Shown here piece after piece: positions 16,033 to 24,668 of a DNA stretch of 32,516 nucleotides (position 1 is the stretch's first letter; every line of letters starts with the position of its first letter). The notes under the pieces were generated by a model. It did not search any database. It was not told the origin of the DNA and saw only the letters and a program-made list of their open reading frames with translations. This DNA is from SCTD01 sp038256525. GTDB taxonomy: Bacteria > Actinomycetota > Actinomycetes > Mycobacteriales > SCTD01. The stretch is taken from NCBI GenBank assembly GCA_038256525.1, contig JBBSKF010000019.1, positions 1 to 32,516 on the forward strand, in the 5' to 3' direction. The position numbers and the translations under genes were made by a program.

Positions 16033-17526
16033 ATGACCTCGACCCTGACCGCCGTTGCGCTCGACACCTTCGACTCGCTCGACCCGGCCACCGGCGACGT
16101 GCTCTCGACCTGGCCGGTGCACTCGGCCGAGCAGGTCCTCGCCGCTGTCACGCGCGCGAAAGAGGCGGCGCGCTGGTGGGGCGAGCTGGAGTTCGCCGAC
16201 CGAAGGACTTCCCTGACCGCCTGGAAGGGCGAGATCGCCCGTGGGCTGCCGGAGCTCGCGCGGTTGGTTCACGCCGAGAACGGCAAGCCCTTCCCGGACG
16301 CGGTGCTCGAGATCACCCTGGCCGTCGACCACATCGCCTGGGCCGCGAAGAACGCGCGGCGTGTGCTCGGACCGCGGCGCATCCGCTCGGGGCTGTTGGC
16401 CGCTAATCAGGCGAGCACGCTGGAGTATCCGCCGTTCGGCGTGGTCGGCGTGATCGGCCCGTGGAACTACCCCGTCTTCACCCCGATGGGCTCGCTGGCC
16501 TACGCGCTGGCAGCCGGGAACGCGGTGGTGTTCAAGCCGAGCGAGCACACCCCCGGTGTCGGCGCCTGGCTGGTGGAGGCATGGCAGCGCGCTGTGCCCA
16601 GCGGCCCGGACGTGCTGCAGCTCGTGACCGGCTCCGGACCGACCGGGGCCGCGCTCTGCCGCACCGGCGTCGACAAGATCGCCTTCACCGGTTCAGCCGC
16701 GACCGGGCGCAAGGTCATGGCTGCCTGCGCCGAAGGCCTCGTGCCGGTCCTCATGGAGTGCGGCGGCAAGGACGCGATGATCGTCGCGGACGGTGCCGAC
16801 GTCGCGGCGGCGGCCGACGCCGCGCTCTGGGGCGCGATGAGCAATGCCGGACAGACCTGCATCGGCATCGAGCGGGTCTACGTGACCGACTCCTCCTACG
16901 ACGCCTTCGTCTCGGAGCTCACGACCCGCGCCGCCGCGCTGCGACCCGGCGCCGGCGAAGGCGCGTCGTACGGCCCGATCACCATGCCGGGCCAGGTCGA
17001 GGTCATCCGGCGGCACATCGCCGACGCACTCGCCACTGGCGGTCGCGCGCTGACGGGGGGCACGATCGACGGACGGTTCGTCACCCCCACCGTGCTCGTC
17101 GACGTGCCCGAGACCAGCAGCGCCGTCACCGAGGAGACCTTCGGCCCGACCGTCACGGTGACGCGCGTCCCCGACGTGCGAGAGGCGCTACGGCGCACCA
17201 ACGCCACGTCGTACGGCCTGGCCGGCTCGGTGTTCGCCGCTTCGTCCAAGGCGGGGGTCGAGATCGCGAGGCGGATGCGCTCGGGGATGACCAGCGTCAA
17301 CTCCGTCATCGCGTTCGCCTCGGTCCCCGGACTGCCGTTCGGCGGGGTCGGGGAGTCCGGCTTCGGACGCATCCACGGCGACGACGGCCTGCGCGAGTTC
17401 TCCCGTGCGAAGGCGATCACCCGGCAGCGGTTCGCCCTGCCGGTGGCGCTCACGTCGTTCGAGCGCCCGGAGAGGGTCACCGCTGCACTGGTAGGGGCCG
17501 TGCGGCTGCTGCACGGCCGCCGCTGA
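16033..17526 (+). CDS. NAD(P)-dependent aldehyde dehydrogenase
   Basis: Oxidises an aldehyde to an acid with NAD(P). The 497-residue protein has the ALDH superfamily motifs: GVIGPWNYPVFTPMG, KPSEHTPG, the cofactor-binding FTGSAATGRKVM, the general base E242 in PVLMECGGKDAMIV, the nucleophile C276 in SNAGQTCIGIERV, ETFGPTVTVTRV and a C-terminal PFGGVGESGFGR. MECGGK replaces the usual LELGGK. The substrate cannot be told; the closest subfamily seems to be broad-range or succinate-semialdehyde-like enzymes. Divergent from dgt and convergent with the ydcF-like gene, with 9 bp between. Confidence 0.94.
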   Translation: MTSTLTAVALDTFDSLDPATGDVLSTWPVHSAEQVLAAVTRAKEAARWWGELEFADRRTSLTAWKGEIARGLPELARLVHAENGKPFPDAVLEITLAVDHIAWAAKNARRVLGPRRIRSGLLAANQASTLEYPPFGVVGVIGPWNYPVFTPMGSLAYALAAGNAVVFKPSEHTPGVGAWLVEAWQRAVPSGPDVLQLVTGSGPTGAALCRTGVDKIAFTGSAATGRKVMAACAEGLVPVLMECGGKDAMIVADGADVAAAADAALWGAMSNAGQTCIGIERVYVTDSSYDAFVSELTTRAAALRPGAGEGASYGPITMPGQVEVIRRHIADALATGGRALTGGTIDGRFVTPTVLVDVPETSSAVTEETFGPTVTVTRVPDVREALRRTNATSYGLAGSVFAASSKAGVEIARRMRSGMTSVNSVIAFASVPGLPFGGVGESGFGRIHGDDGLREFSRAKAITRQRFALPVALTSFERPERVTAALVGAVRLLHGRR

Positions 17527-17535
17527 GCCAGGGGG

Positions 17536-18150
17536 TCAGACCGCCTGCGGCCCCGCGTCGCTGCTGCGGCCGAACACCTTGTAGTAGAGGATCGCGGCGG
17601 TCTCGCGGGCGACGTAGCGAGCCTGGACCTTGCGGGTGCGGACCGACGGCCCGGCCCGGGTGGGTGAGGTCACCGCATCGATGCCGACATCACCGGCCAT
17701 GGTCCGGGCACGCAGGCTGTGCCACGGGTCGGTGACGAGAACGACTGATTTCCAACCGCGTTCGTCGAGCAGCACGGCAGCCGCCTCCAAGCTGGACAGC
17801 GTGTCGATGCCCTCGCTCACGGCAACGACCTCGTCGACCCCTCGCTCGCGCAGATAGCTCGCGCCCGCCTCGGCCTCGGTGGTGCGGTCCCCCGCCTGAC
17901 TGCCGCCGACGGTGACCACGCGCGGCGCGACGCCCTGGTCGAACAGCTTCTTGGCCTGCTCGAGCCGGGCCTCGAGCACCGAGCTGGGCCGGCCCGAGTA
18001 CTGCGCGGCGCCCAGCACGAGGATCACATCGCTGACCGGGCGGGCGTCGCCGCGGGCGACGTACCAGATTCCGGCGGCTGTGCCCCCCACGACGAGAAGG
18101 GTCACGAGGACAAGCGCAACCACAGCCCGGCGGACGACGAGAAACAGCAC
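17536..18150 (-). CDS. YdcF-like (DUF218) membrane protein
   Basis: Predicted protein of 204 residues. An N-terminal helix (VVALVLVTLLVVGGTAAGIWYV) anchors a DUF218 domain: VILVLGAAQYSGRPSSVLEARLEQA, PRVVTVGGSQAGDRTTEAEAG, then SSLEAAAVLLDERGWKSVVLVTDPWHSLRA. The G-x-Q, S-x-E-A and H (DPWHSLR) positions are the conserved ones. Members act on envelope or small-molecule metabolism, but the activity is undefined. The GTG start directly abuts the ppdK stop codon, so it is coupled to ppdK. Confidence 0.9.
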   Translation of the reverse strand: MLFLVVRRAVVALVLVTLLVVGGTAAGIWYVARGDARPVSDVILVLGAAQYSGRPSSVLEARLEQAKKLFDQGVAPRVVTVGGSQAGDRTTEAEAGASYLRERGVDEVVAVSEGIDTLSSLEAAAVLLDERGWKSVVLVTDPWHSLRARTMAGDVGIDAVTSPTRAGPSVRTRKVQARYVARETAAILYYKVFGRSSDAGPQAV

Positions 18151-20844
18151 CTACCCAGTGTCGCTGACGTCCAGCCCGAGCGCGGCCCGACCGGCCTCGA
18201 GCCGAGCCACCGGCACCCGGAACGGCGAGCACGACACGTAGTCCAGTCCGGCGTCGTGGAAGAAGTGCACGCTCGCCGGGTCGCCGCCGTGCTCGCCGCA
18301 CACGCCGATCTTCAGGTCCGGCTTCGCCGCCCGACCCTCCTCCACCGAGATACGGACGAGCCGGCCGATGCCCGACTCGTCGATCGACTCGAACGGGCTG
18401 ACGCCGAACACGCCGAGCTCGAGGTAGCGCGCGAAGAACGACACCTCGACGTCGTCGCGGGAGAAGCCGTAGCCCATCTGGGTGAGGTCATTGGTGCCGA
18501 AGGAGAAGAAGTCCGCCGACTCGGCGATCGAACCGGACGTCAGCGCCGCCCGCGGGATCTCGATCATCGTGCCGATCAGGGTGGCCACCTCCTGCCCGGT
18601 GTCGGTGGAGACCTCGGCGAGGATCCGCTCCGCCTCCTCGCGGACGATCTCCAGCTCCTGCACCGCGCTCACCAGCGGCACCATGATCTCCGGCTGAGGA
18701 TCGAGCCCCTCGGCCCGCAGCTGCGCGGCCGCTTCGGCGAGCGCGCGTACCTGCACGCCGAACAGCCCGGGGATGACCAGGCCCAGACGTACGCCACGCA
18801 GCCCGATCATCGGGTTGCTCTCGTGGAGCCGCCGGACCGCGTCGAGCAGCGCCTCCCGCTTCGGATCCACCTCCGAACCGGTGGCCTCCGCGACCGCCAC
18901 CTCGACCTGCAGCTCGACGAAGTCGGGCAGGAACTCGTGCAGCGGCGGGTCGAGCAGCCGCACCGTGACCGGCAGGCCGTCCATCGCCCGCAGGATCCCG
19001 ACGAAGTCCTCGCGCTGCAGCGGCAGCAGGGCGGCGAGGGCGGCGGCCTGCTCCTGCTCGCCGTCGGCGAGCACGAGGTCCTCGACCAGCTGCCGCCGGT
19101 CACCGAGGAACATGTGCTCCGTGCGGCACAGCCCGATGCCCTGCGCACCGAAGCGGCGGGCCCGTTGGCTGTCCTCGGGGTTGTCGGCGTTGGCGCGCAC
19201 CCCCAGCCGACGGAGACCATCGGCATGGGAGACGAGCCGGTGCACGGCTTGTACGAGGTCGTCGCCGTCGGCGGGTTCGAGCTCTCCCTCGAAGTACTGC
19301 ACGACCGGGCTGGGCGTCACCGCCACCTCGTCGCGGTAGACCACGCCGCTGGTCCCGTCGATCGACAGCACGTCCCCCTCGGCGATCACCGTGCCGTCCG
19401 GGCCGGTGATGGTGCGCGCGTGCACATCGACCTCGAGCTCCTCCGCTCCACACACGCAGGTCTTGCCCATGCCGCGCGCGACGACCGCCGCATGGCTCGT
19501 CTTGCCGCCGCGGCTGGTGAGAATCCCTGCTGCTGCGATCATCCCGGACAGGTCGTCCGGGTTGGTCTCGCGGCGGACGAGAAGCACCTGCTCGCCGCGC
19601 TCCCTCCACGCGACCGCCGTGTCACTGTCGAAGACAACCTTGCCGACGGCTGCGCCGGGGCTGGCCCCCATCGCAGTCGTGAGGACGGGTGCCTGCTCGG
19701 TCGAGCCGAACCGCGGGAACATCAGCTGGGCGAGCTGGGCCCCGGTGACCCGCATCAGCGCCTCGTCCTCGGAGATCACCCCCTCGTCGACCAGCTGCGT
19801 CGCGATCCGGAAGGCTGCGCCCGCGGTGCGCTTGCCCACTCGGGTCTGCAGCATCCACAGCTTTCCGCGCTCGATGGTGAACTCGATGTCGCACAGATCC
19901 CGGTAGTGGCCCTCCAGCGTCGCCATGATGTCGAGCAGCTCGTCGTAGGAAGCCTTGTCGAACTCCTCCAGCCGGTGCAGCGGCAGCGTGTTGCGGATGC
20001 CCGCGACCACGTCCTCGCCCTGCGCGTTCTGCAGGTAGTCGCCATAGCTGCCCTGCGCGCCGGTGCCGGGGTCACGGGTGAAGCAGACACCCGTGCCGGA
20101 GTCCATCCCGAGATTGCCGAACACCATCGAGCAGATGCTGACGGCGGTGCCGAGGTCGTGCGGGATGCGCTCCTGCCGGCGGTAGAGCTTGGCGCGCTTG
20201 GTGTTCCAGGAGTCGAACACCGCCTGTACGGCGAGCTCCATCTGCAGCCGCGGGTCCTGCGGGAAGCTCTCGCCGGTGTGCTCCTGCACGATGCGCTGGA
20301 ACTGGGTGACGATGGCCTGCAGGTCCTCGGCGTCGAGCTCCAGGTCGTCCTTGGTGCCCTTGGCCTGCTTCGCCTCGTCGAAGGCGTCCTCGAAGGCCTC
20401 GCCGTCCACGCCCAGCACCGTCTTGCCGAACATCTGGACCAGCCGGCGGTAGGAGTCCCAGGCGAACCGGTCGCTGCCGGACTGCGTGGCGAGACCGAGC
20501 ACGCTCTCGTCGTTGAGACCGATGTTGAGGACGGTGTCCATCATGCCGGGCATCGAGATCGCCCCACCTGAGCGGACGCTCACCAGCAGCGGGTCGTCGG
20601 CGTCACCGAGACGCCGGCCCATCGCGGTCTCCAGCGAGCTCAGGTGCTCGTCGATCTCGTCGGCCAGCTCCACGGGCGACTCGCGCGTGCGCAGATAGGA
20701 ACGGCAGGCCTCGGTGGAGATGACGAAACCGGGCGGGACGGGCAGGCCGAGGGTGGTCATCTCGGCGAGGTTGGCCCCCTTGCCGCCGAGCAGGTCGACC
20801 AAGTCCTTGCCGCCCTCGGCAAAGTCGTACACGTACTTCGGCAT
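18151..20844 (-). CDS. ppdK: Pyruvate, phosphate dikinase
   Basis: Interconverts pyruvate, ATP and phosphate with phosphoenolpyruvate, AMP and diphosphate, linking glycolysis and gluconeogenesis. The 897-residue protein has three domains in the expected order: ATP-grasp (GGKGANLAEMTTLGLPVPPG; SVRSGGAISMPGMMDTVLNI), swivelling phosphohistidine domain with H451 in ILTSRGGKTSHAAVVARG, and the C-terminal PEP/pyruvate barrel (GLCRTEHMF, MVPLVS, SFGTNDLTQM) with the acid/base C849 in IGVCGEHGGDP. GAGGAG precedes the ATG. Confidence 0.98.
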   Translation of the reverse strand: MPKYVYDFAEGGKDLVDLLGGKGANLAEMTTLGLPVPPGFVISTEACRSYLRTRESPVELADEIDEHLSSLETAMGRRLGDADDPLLVSVRSGGAISMPGMMDTVLNIGLNDESVLGLATQSGSDRFAWDSYRRLVQMFGKTVLGVDGEAFEDAFDEAKQAKGTKDDLELDAEDLQAIVTQFQRIVQEHTGESFPQDPRLQMELAVQAVFDSWNTKRAKLYRRQERIPHDLGTAVSICSMVFGNLGMDSGTGVCFTRDPGTGAQGSYGDYLQNAQGEDVVAGIRNTLPLHRLEEFDKASYDELLDIMATLEGHYRDLCDIEFTIERGKLWMLQTRVGKRTAGAAFRIATQLVDEGVISEDEALMRVTGAQLAQLMFPRFGSTEQAPVLTTAMGASPGAAVGKVVFDSDTAVAWRERGEQVLLVRRETNPDDLSGMIAAAGILTSRGGKTSHAAVVARGMGKTCVCGAEELEVDVHARTITGPDGTVIAEGDVLSIDGTSGVVYRDEVAVTPSPVVQYFEGELEPADGDDLVQAVHRLVSHADGLRRLGVRANADNPEDSQRARRFGAQGIGLCRTEHMFLGDRRQLVEDLVLADGEQEQAAALAALLPLQREDFVGILRAMDGLPVTVRLLDPPLHEFLPDFVELQVEVAVAEATGSEVDPKREALLDAVRRLHESNPMIGLRGVRLGLVIPGLFGVQVRALAEAAAQLRAEGLDPQPEIMVPLVSAVQELEIVREEAERILAEVSTDTGQEVATLIGTMIEIPRAALTSGSIAESADFFSFGTNDLTQMGYGFSRDDVEVSFFARYLELGVFGVSPFESIDESGIGRLVRISVEEGRAAKPDLKIGVCGEHGGDPASVHFFHDAGLDYVSCSPFRVPVARLEAGRAALGLDVSDTG

Positions 20845-20878
20845 TGCTGCTCCTCGGGTCAGGGAAGATCTAACAACG

Positions 20879-21964
20879 TTACCGGCGGGAAGACCTGCGG
20901 CGGCGCGTCGTCACGAAGATCGCGACGACGAGCAGGGCCGCCGCGGCCAGTACGGGCCAGGCCGGTCGGCCCTCCCTCGGCGGGGCCGCCAGGCGGTCCG
21001 ACGACGGGGCGGACGTCGGGACTGGCGACCCGGTTGGCGACGCGTCGGCCGCCGGGCCCGTCCCTGGTGACGTCACCCGGGTGAGCCGGTGCACCGGCGC
21101 GCCCTGACCCTCACTGCTGACGAGGACGGCGCGGCCGTCCCGGCTGTAGGCGAGCCCCTCGCCCTGCCGAGTGGCGGGCAGCGGCGTCACCGTCGGAGCG
21201 CTGTCGAAGGCCGCGGCGACGTCGTCGCCCGGCACGGCCCACTCGTAGAGGTCGGTGTAGGTGCGCAGCGCGACCCGGCTGCCGTCCGGGGCGATGTCGC
21301 CGGCGGTGACGAGCAGCTGAGCCAGGCTGCCGATGCCGGGCCCGCCCGCGGTGCCGGTCGGCTCCAGGTCGACCTGGGCCACCTGCTCGAGCGCGTTCGG
21401 TCCGGCGGGGTCCAGTCGCGGCGGCGCGGCGTAGACCGTCGCCGGGCCGGCGAGCGGCTTGCTGACGACGTACAGCCTTCCGGTTCGGGGGTGGACCAGC
21501 AGCGCCTCGGCGTCCTTCGGTCCGTCGGCGTAGCGCAGCCGGAAGCTGGTCGGCCGCTCGGTCGTGACGCTGTCGTCGCCGCCCGGCACCGGCTGACGCA
21601 CCCGGTGCACGAGCAGGCCGTTGGTACGGGTGGCGTTGTTGTCGCCGATGTCGCCGAACCACAGACTGCTGCGGGCCTGCTCGTCGGGGCCGCGCGCCAT
21701 GTCCTCCCAGTCACGGGCCTGCACCCCTGGCAGGGTGTAGGTCGCCAGCGTCGCGCCGTCGGGTCCCACCGCGAAGAAACGGGCCTCGTCGCCGCTGTCG
21801 TTGTGGGTGAACAACACACCGTCGGTGGTGGAGCTGCTGGCCAGGCCACTCGACTCCGCGATGCGCGGGTCAGCGAAGCGAAACGCCACCTGCGGCTCGC
21901 CGTAAGGCGCCTGCCCGACCGCGAGCAGCAGCGCAAGCAGCGGGGCCGTCAGCACAGGGGGCAC
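20879..21964 (-). CDS. Secreted beta-propeller-like protein with C-terminal anchor
   Basis: From GTG 21964 the product has 361 residues with a signal peptide (PPVLTAPLLALLLAVGQAPYG), a long beta-rich domain and a C-terminal sorting-like end: Pro/Ser linker, helix (WPVLAAAALLVVAIFV) and Arg-rich tail. Repeated blades are suggested by LFTHNDSGDEARFFAVGPDG, LWFGDIGDNNATR, DAEALLVHPRTGRLYVVSK and GEGLAYSRDGRAVLVSSEG. The last type is common in esterase-like or phytase-like propellers. The frame is open up to TTG 22057, which would overlap the first 59-bp palindrome; GTG 21955 is another option. Function unknown. Confidence 0.75.
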   Translation of the reverse strand: MPPVLTAPLLALLLAVGQAPYGEPQVAFRFADPRIAESSGLASSSTTDGVLFTHNDSGDEARFFAVGPDGATLATYTLPGVQARDWEDMARGPDEQARSSLWFGDIGDNNATRTNGLLVHRVRQPVPGGDDSVTTERPTSFRLRYADGPKDAEALLVHPRTGRLYVVSKPLAGPATVYAAPPRLDPAGPNALEQVAQVDLEPTGTAGGPGIGSLAQLLVTAGDIAPDGSRVALRTYTDLYEWAVPGDDVAAAFDSAPTVTPLPATRQGEGLAYSRDGRAVLVSSEGQGAPVHRLTRVTSPGTGPAADASPTGSPVPTSAPSSDRLAAPPREGRPAWPVLAAAALLVVAIFVTTRRRRSSRR

Positions 21965-22043
21965 GGACAGGCAGGCTAGCCCCGCCCCTTCAGGACTCCC
22001 TGACGCGTCCTGGTCGTCCGGCGACCGCTGACCGCTAAAGACG

Positions 22044-22102
22044 ACTTCCCCTGCCAAATGACAACTTTCCGGCCGCCTGGCGTGTCGCCGCGCAGGGGAA
22101 GT
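22044..22102. repeat. 59-bp two-tier palindrome, copy 1 (3' side of the DUF559 gene)
   Basis: Outer arms ACTTCCCCTGC (22044-22054) and GCAGGGGAAGT (22092-22102) are perfect inverted repeats of 11 bp around 37 bases. Inside, after five bases on each side, GACA and TGTC form a symmetric inner stem. Copy 2 has exactly the same length and geometry. The motif occurs in this window only in these two copies. No T-run follows, so it is not a classical terminator. Confidence 0.85.
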
Positions 22103-22142
22103 GGCTCCGGTGAGTGGGTGCGCGTGACGGGGCGAGTCGCTG

Positions 22143-23075
22143 CTATGCGGCCCGGCGGGCTGCGGCCCTCGCGAAGGCGCGCCGGATGCGGGCGGCCAGA
22201 ACTTCCGGAAAACGCAGGGCCTCGTCCCAGGTGTAGCGCACGACCTCGAAACCGGCGTCCCGCAGCCGGTCCTCGCGCAACTTCTCCTCGAACAATCCGG
22301 TGCCGGCCGCGTACTTCACGGCGCCGTCCGCCTCGGCGATCGTGCGGTGCTCCGGCCAGTAGTGGTCGACCCGCCCGATGCGGTCGTCCGCCGAGCCCAG
22401 CCACACCTGCAGCTCCGGCGCCGGTAGGCCCTGCTCCTCGAAGCGCACCCGGCCGAGCGACTCGAGAGCAGACTCCGCCCGGGCATCGGCGAACGTCGCG
22501 GCGCGGCGGGCCGCCCGAATGCCCGGCCAGCGCGAACTCCTGGCCACGAGCCGCTCGAGGTCGGTGAGCGTGGCCCCTTTGGCGAGGGCCACGTCGGCGC
22601 ACACCACCCCGGCGGCGAAGCCGCGCGTCCTCGCGACATCGACGGCGGTGCGCGCCAGCGTCGTCACGGGCACGCCGTACAGCATCTCGGTCTCGTCCGG
22701 CAGGACGATGCGGCTCGCGCCGTGGTGCTTGGGACGCTCGTGCTTGCGCTCGATGAGGACCGGACGCATCGGTTCACGCCCGAGCAGGAGGAGGTGGTGC
22801 ATCAGGGCGGCCGTGCCGCCGGCGGCGACGAGATCAACCCTACTGACGAGCCGCTCGGCTGCGACCGTCAACGCCAAGCGATGTGCGGTGTCGAGCTCGC
22901 TCAACAGCGCCGCCTCGGCGTAGACACCAGAACGGACCCGGACCAGCTGGCGCGGGCGCGAGTCCGTGCCGAGTTGACTGGCCGGTACGCCGCCGGCCAG
23001 GGCCTGCTCGCGGGTCAGGACGCCGCCCTGGGAGTCGGCCAGCACCCGAAGCTCGTCATCCACGAAGGCGAGCAT
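22143..23075 (-). CDS. AbiEi-type winged-helix plus DUF559 nuclease-like protein
   Basis: Predicted protein of 310 residues. The N-terminus (FVDDELRVLADSQGGVLTRE, then GVPASQLGTDSRPRQLVRVR with SGVYAE) is the winged-helix found in AbiEi-family antitoxins and related regulators. The C-terminal 110 residues match DUF559, a Vsr/PD-(D/E)xK-like nuclease fold: ADARAESALESLGRVRFEEQ, D237 in RIGRVDHYWPEH, E248 and D250 in TIAEADGAVKY, and EEKLREDRLRDAGFEVVRYT. No AbiEii-type toxin gene is next to it. The frame is open to a TTG inside the upstream palindrome, but ATG 23075 fits the domain start. Two 59-bp palindromes bracket the gene. Confidence 0.85.
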   Translation of the reverse strand: MLAFVDDELRVLADSQGGVLTREQALAGGVPASQLGTDSRPRQLVRVRSGVYAEAALLSELDTAHRLALTVAAERLVSRVDLVAAGGTAALMHHLLLLGREPMRPVLIERKHERPKHHGASRIVLPDETEMLYGVPVTTLARTAVDVARTRGFAAGVVCADVALAKGATLTDLERLVARSSRWPGIRAARRAATFADARAESALESLGRVRFEEQGLPAPELQVWLGSADDRIGRVDHYWPEHRTIAEADGAVKYAAGTGLFEEKLREDRLRDAGFEVVRYTWDEALRFPEVLAARIRRAFARAAARRAA

Positions 23076-23131
23076 CCCCGTACGCCCGACTCGGCGCCGG
23101 GGTTGTCCACAGCCACCCCCACCCTCATCGC

Positions 23132-23190
23132 ACTTCCCCTGCAAACCGACACCTCAGGGAGGGTCAGAAGTGTCCTTTCGCAGGGGAAGT
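23132..23190. repeat. 59-bp two-tier palindrome, copy 2 (5' side of the DUF559 gene)
   Basis: ACTTCCCCTGC (23132-23142) and GCAGGGGAAGT (23180-23190) enclose 37 bases; the arms extend one more pair (C/G) outward. Inside, GACAC and GTGTC pair symmetrically after five-base internal loops. On the strand of the gene, copies 1 and 2 share CCACTTCCCCTGCG, then four variable bases, then GACAC. The 57 bp between this copy and the ATG would form the gene's promoter region. Confidence 0.85.
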
Positions 23191-23195
23191 GGATA

Positions 23196-23230
23196 GGGCG
23201 GGCGGGATAGAGGGCGGGCGGGCGGGCGGG
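23196..23230 (+). repeat. GGGC tandem tract, potential G-quadruplex
   Basis: Eight GGG runs separated by single C and one ATAGA spacer (three runs, then five) lie between copy 2 of the palindrome and the glyS stop codon, which immediately follows. On the plus strand this is a strong intramolecular quadruplex pattern. On the glyS mRNA it is a C-rich 3' trailer. Confidence 0.7.
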
Positions 23231-24589
23231 CTAGAGCGGACCGAGCTTGTCATGCAGGTAACGCGCGACCTGGTCTAGCGACACCCGCTCCTGGGTCATC
23301 GCATCGCGTTCCCGGATGGTCGCGGCCTGGTCCTGCAGGCTGTCGAAGTCGACCGTCACGCAGTACGGCGTGCCCACCTCGTCCTGACGTCGGTATCGCC
23401 GGCCGATCGCCCCGGCGTCGTCGAAGTCGACGTTCCAGATGCGCCGCAGGTCGGCGGCCAGCGAGCGGGCCACCGGCGACAGGTCGGAGTTGCGGGACAG
23501 GGGCAGTACCGCCGCCTTGACCGGCGCGAGGCGCGGGTCGAGCCGCAGCACCACCCGCTTGTCGACACCGCCCTTGGCGTTCGGCGCCTCGTCCTCGACA
23601 TAGGCATCGAGCAGGAAGGTCAGCGCGCAGCGGTCGACGCCTGCGGCCGGCTCGATGACGTACGGCGTCCAGCGCTCCCCCGTCTCCTGCTGGAAGTAGT
23701 CGAGCGTCACCCCCGATGCCTTGCTGTGCACCGACAGGTCGTAATCGCCCCGGTTCGCGATCCCCTCGAGCTCACCCCACTGCGAACCGGCGAAGCCGAA
23801 CTCGTACTCGATGTCGACGGTCCGCTTCGAGTAGTGCGACAGCTTCTCCTTCGGGTGCTCGAACTTGCGCAGCCGATCCGGTTCGATGCCGAGGTCGACA
23901 TACCAGGCGAAGCGCTCGTCGATCCACTCCTGGTGCCACTTCTCGTCAGTGCCTGGTTCGACGAAGAACTCCATCTCCATCTGCTCGAACTCGCGGGTGC
24001 GGAAGATGAAGTTCCCCGGCGTGATCTCGTTGCGGAAGCTCTTGCCGATCTGCCCGATGCCGAAGGGCGGCTTCTTGCGCGCGGACTGCTGCACGTTGGC
24101 GTAGTTGATGAAGATGCCCTGCGCCGTCTCCGGGCGCAGGTAGGCCAGGCCGCTGTCGTCCTCCACCACACCGAGGTGGGTCTTGAGCAGGCCGTTGAAC
24201 ATCTTCGGCTCGGTCCATACGTTCCGGTTGCCGCAGCTCGGGCAGGCGATGTCAGCGAGCGCCTTGCCCGCGCCTTCCTCGAGATGGTCGGCGCGGTAGC
24301 GCTTGTGGCACGACATGCACTCGACGAGCGGGTCGACGAACGCCTGCACGTGACCGCTGGTCTCCCACACCTCGCGGGCCAGGATGACGCAGGAGTCCAG
24401 CCCCACCACGTCGTCGCGGCCCTGCACCACGGCCTTCCACCACTGTCGCTTGACGTTGTTCTTGAGCTCCACGCCGAGCGGTCCGTAGTCCCACGACGCA
24501 CGCAGGCCGCCGTAGATCTCGGAAGAGGGGAAAACCAGGCCGCGCCGCTTGCACAGGCTGACGATGGTGTCCATGCGGTCGCTGCTCAC
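23231..24589 (-). CDS. glyS: Glycyl-tRNA synthetase (single-chain dimeric type)
   Basis: Charges tRNA-Gly. The 452-residue class II synthetase has an N-terminal catalytic domain (IVSLCKRRGLVFPSSEIYGG, YGPLGVELKNNVK), motif 2 (GKSFRNEITPGNFIFRTREF with EQMEMEFF) and motif 3-like GVDRCALTFLLDAY, then an anticodon-binding domain (LAPVKAAVLPLSRN to the end). A zinc-type pair CMSCHKRY and CPSCGNRN is present. GTG 24589 has GGAGA eight bases upstream and is preferred over ATG 24574. The alpha2beta2 bacterial GlyQ/GlyS form is excluded by the single chain. Confidence 0.97.
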   Translation of the reverse strand: MSSDRMDTIVSLCKRRGLVFPSSEIYGGLRASWDYGPLGVELKNNVKRQWWKAVVQGRDDVVGLDSCVILAREVWETSGHVQAFVDPLVECMSCHKRYRADHLEEGAGKALADIACPSCGNRNVWTEPKMFNGLLKTHLGVVEDDSGLAYLRPETAQGIFINYANVQQSARKKPPFGIGQIGKSFRNEITPGNFIFRTREFEQMEMEFFVEPGTDEKWHQEWIDERFAWYVDLGIEPDRLRKFEHPKEKLSHYSKRTVDIEYEFGFAGSQWGELEGIANRGDYDLSVHSKASGVTLDYFQQETGERWTPYVIEPAAGVDRCALTFLLDAYVEDEAPNAKGGVDKRVVLRLDPRLAPVKAAVLPLSRNSDLSPVARSLAADLRRIWNVDFDDAGAIGRRYRRQDEVGTPYCVTVDFDSLQDQAATIRERDAMTQERVSLDQVARYLHDKLGPL

Positions 24590-24668
24590 GGGCGGTCTCC
24601 GGTCCGGCTGGCGGTCGGCGGGTGGATTCGCAGGCTACCGGTGTGAGCGACACACCTGGGACGCCCCC

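Noticed and set aside
18256..20571. Long plus-strand ORF (771 codons) opposite ppdK
   Set aside because: Shadow of the intact PPDK gene with its catalytic motifs; the plus-strand translation has no domain and is His/Arg/Gly-rich.
22044..22102. Reading the 59-bp palindromes as ordinary terminators
   Set aside because: The 37-base interior is too long for a simple terminator loop, no T-run follows, and one copy lies upstream of the gene in its promoter region.
22143..23075. A complete AbiE type IV toxin-antitoxin pair
   Set aside because: Only the AbiEi-like winged helix is present and it is joined to DUF559; no nucleotidyltransferase toxin gene is adjacent.
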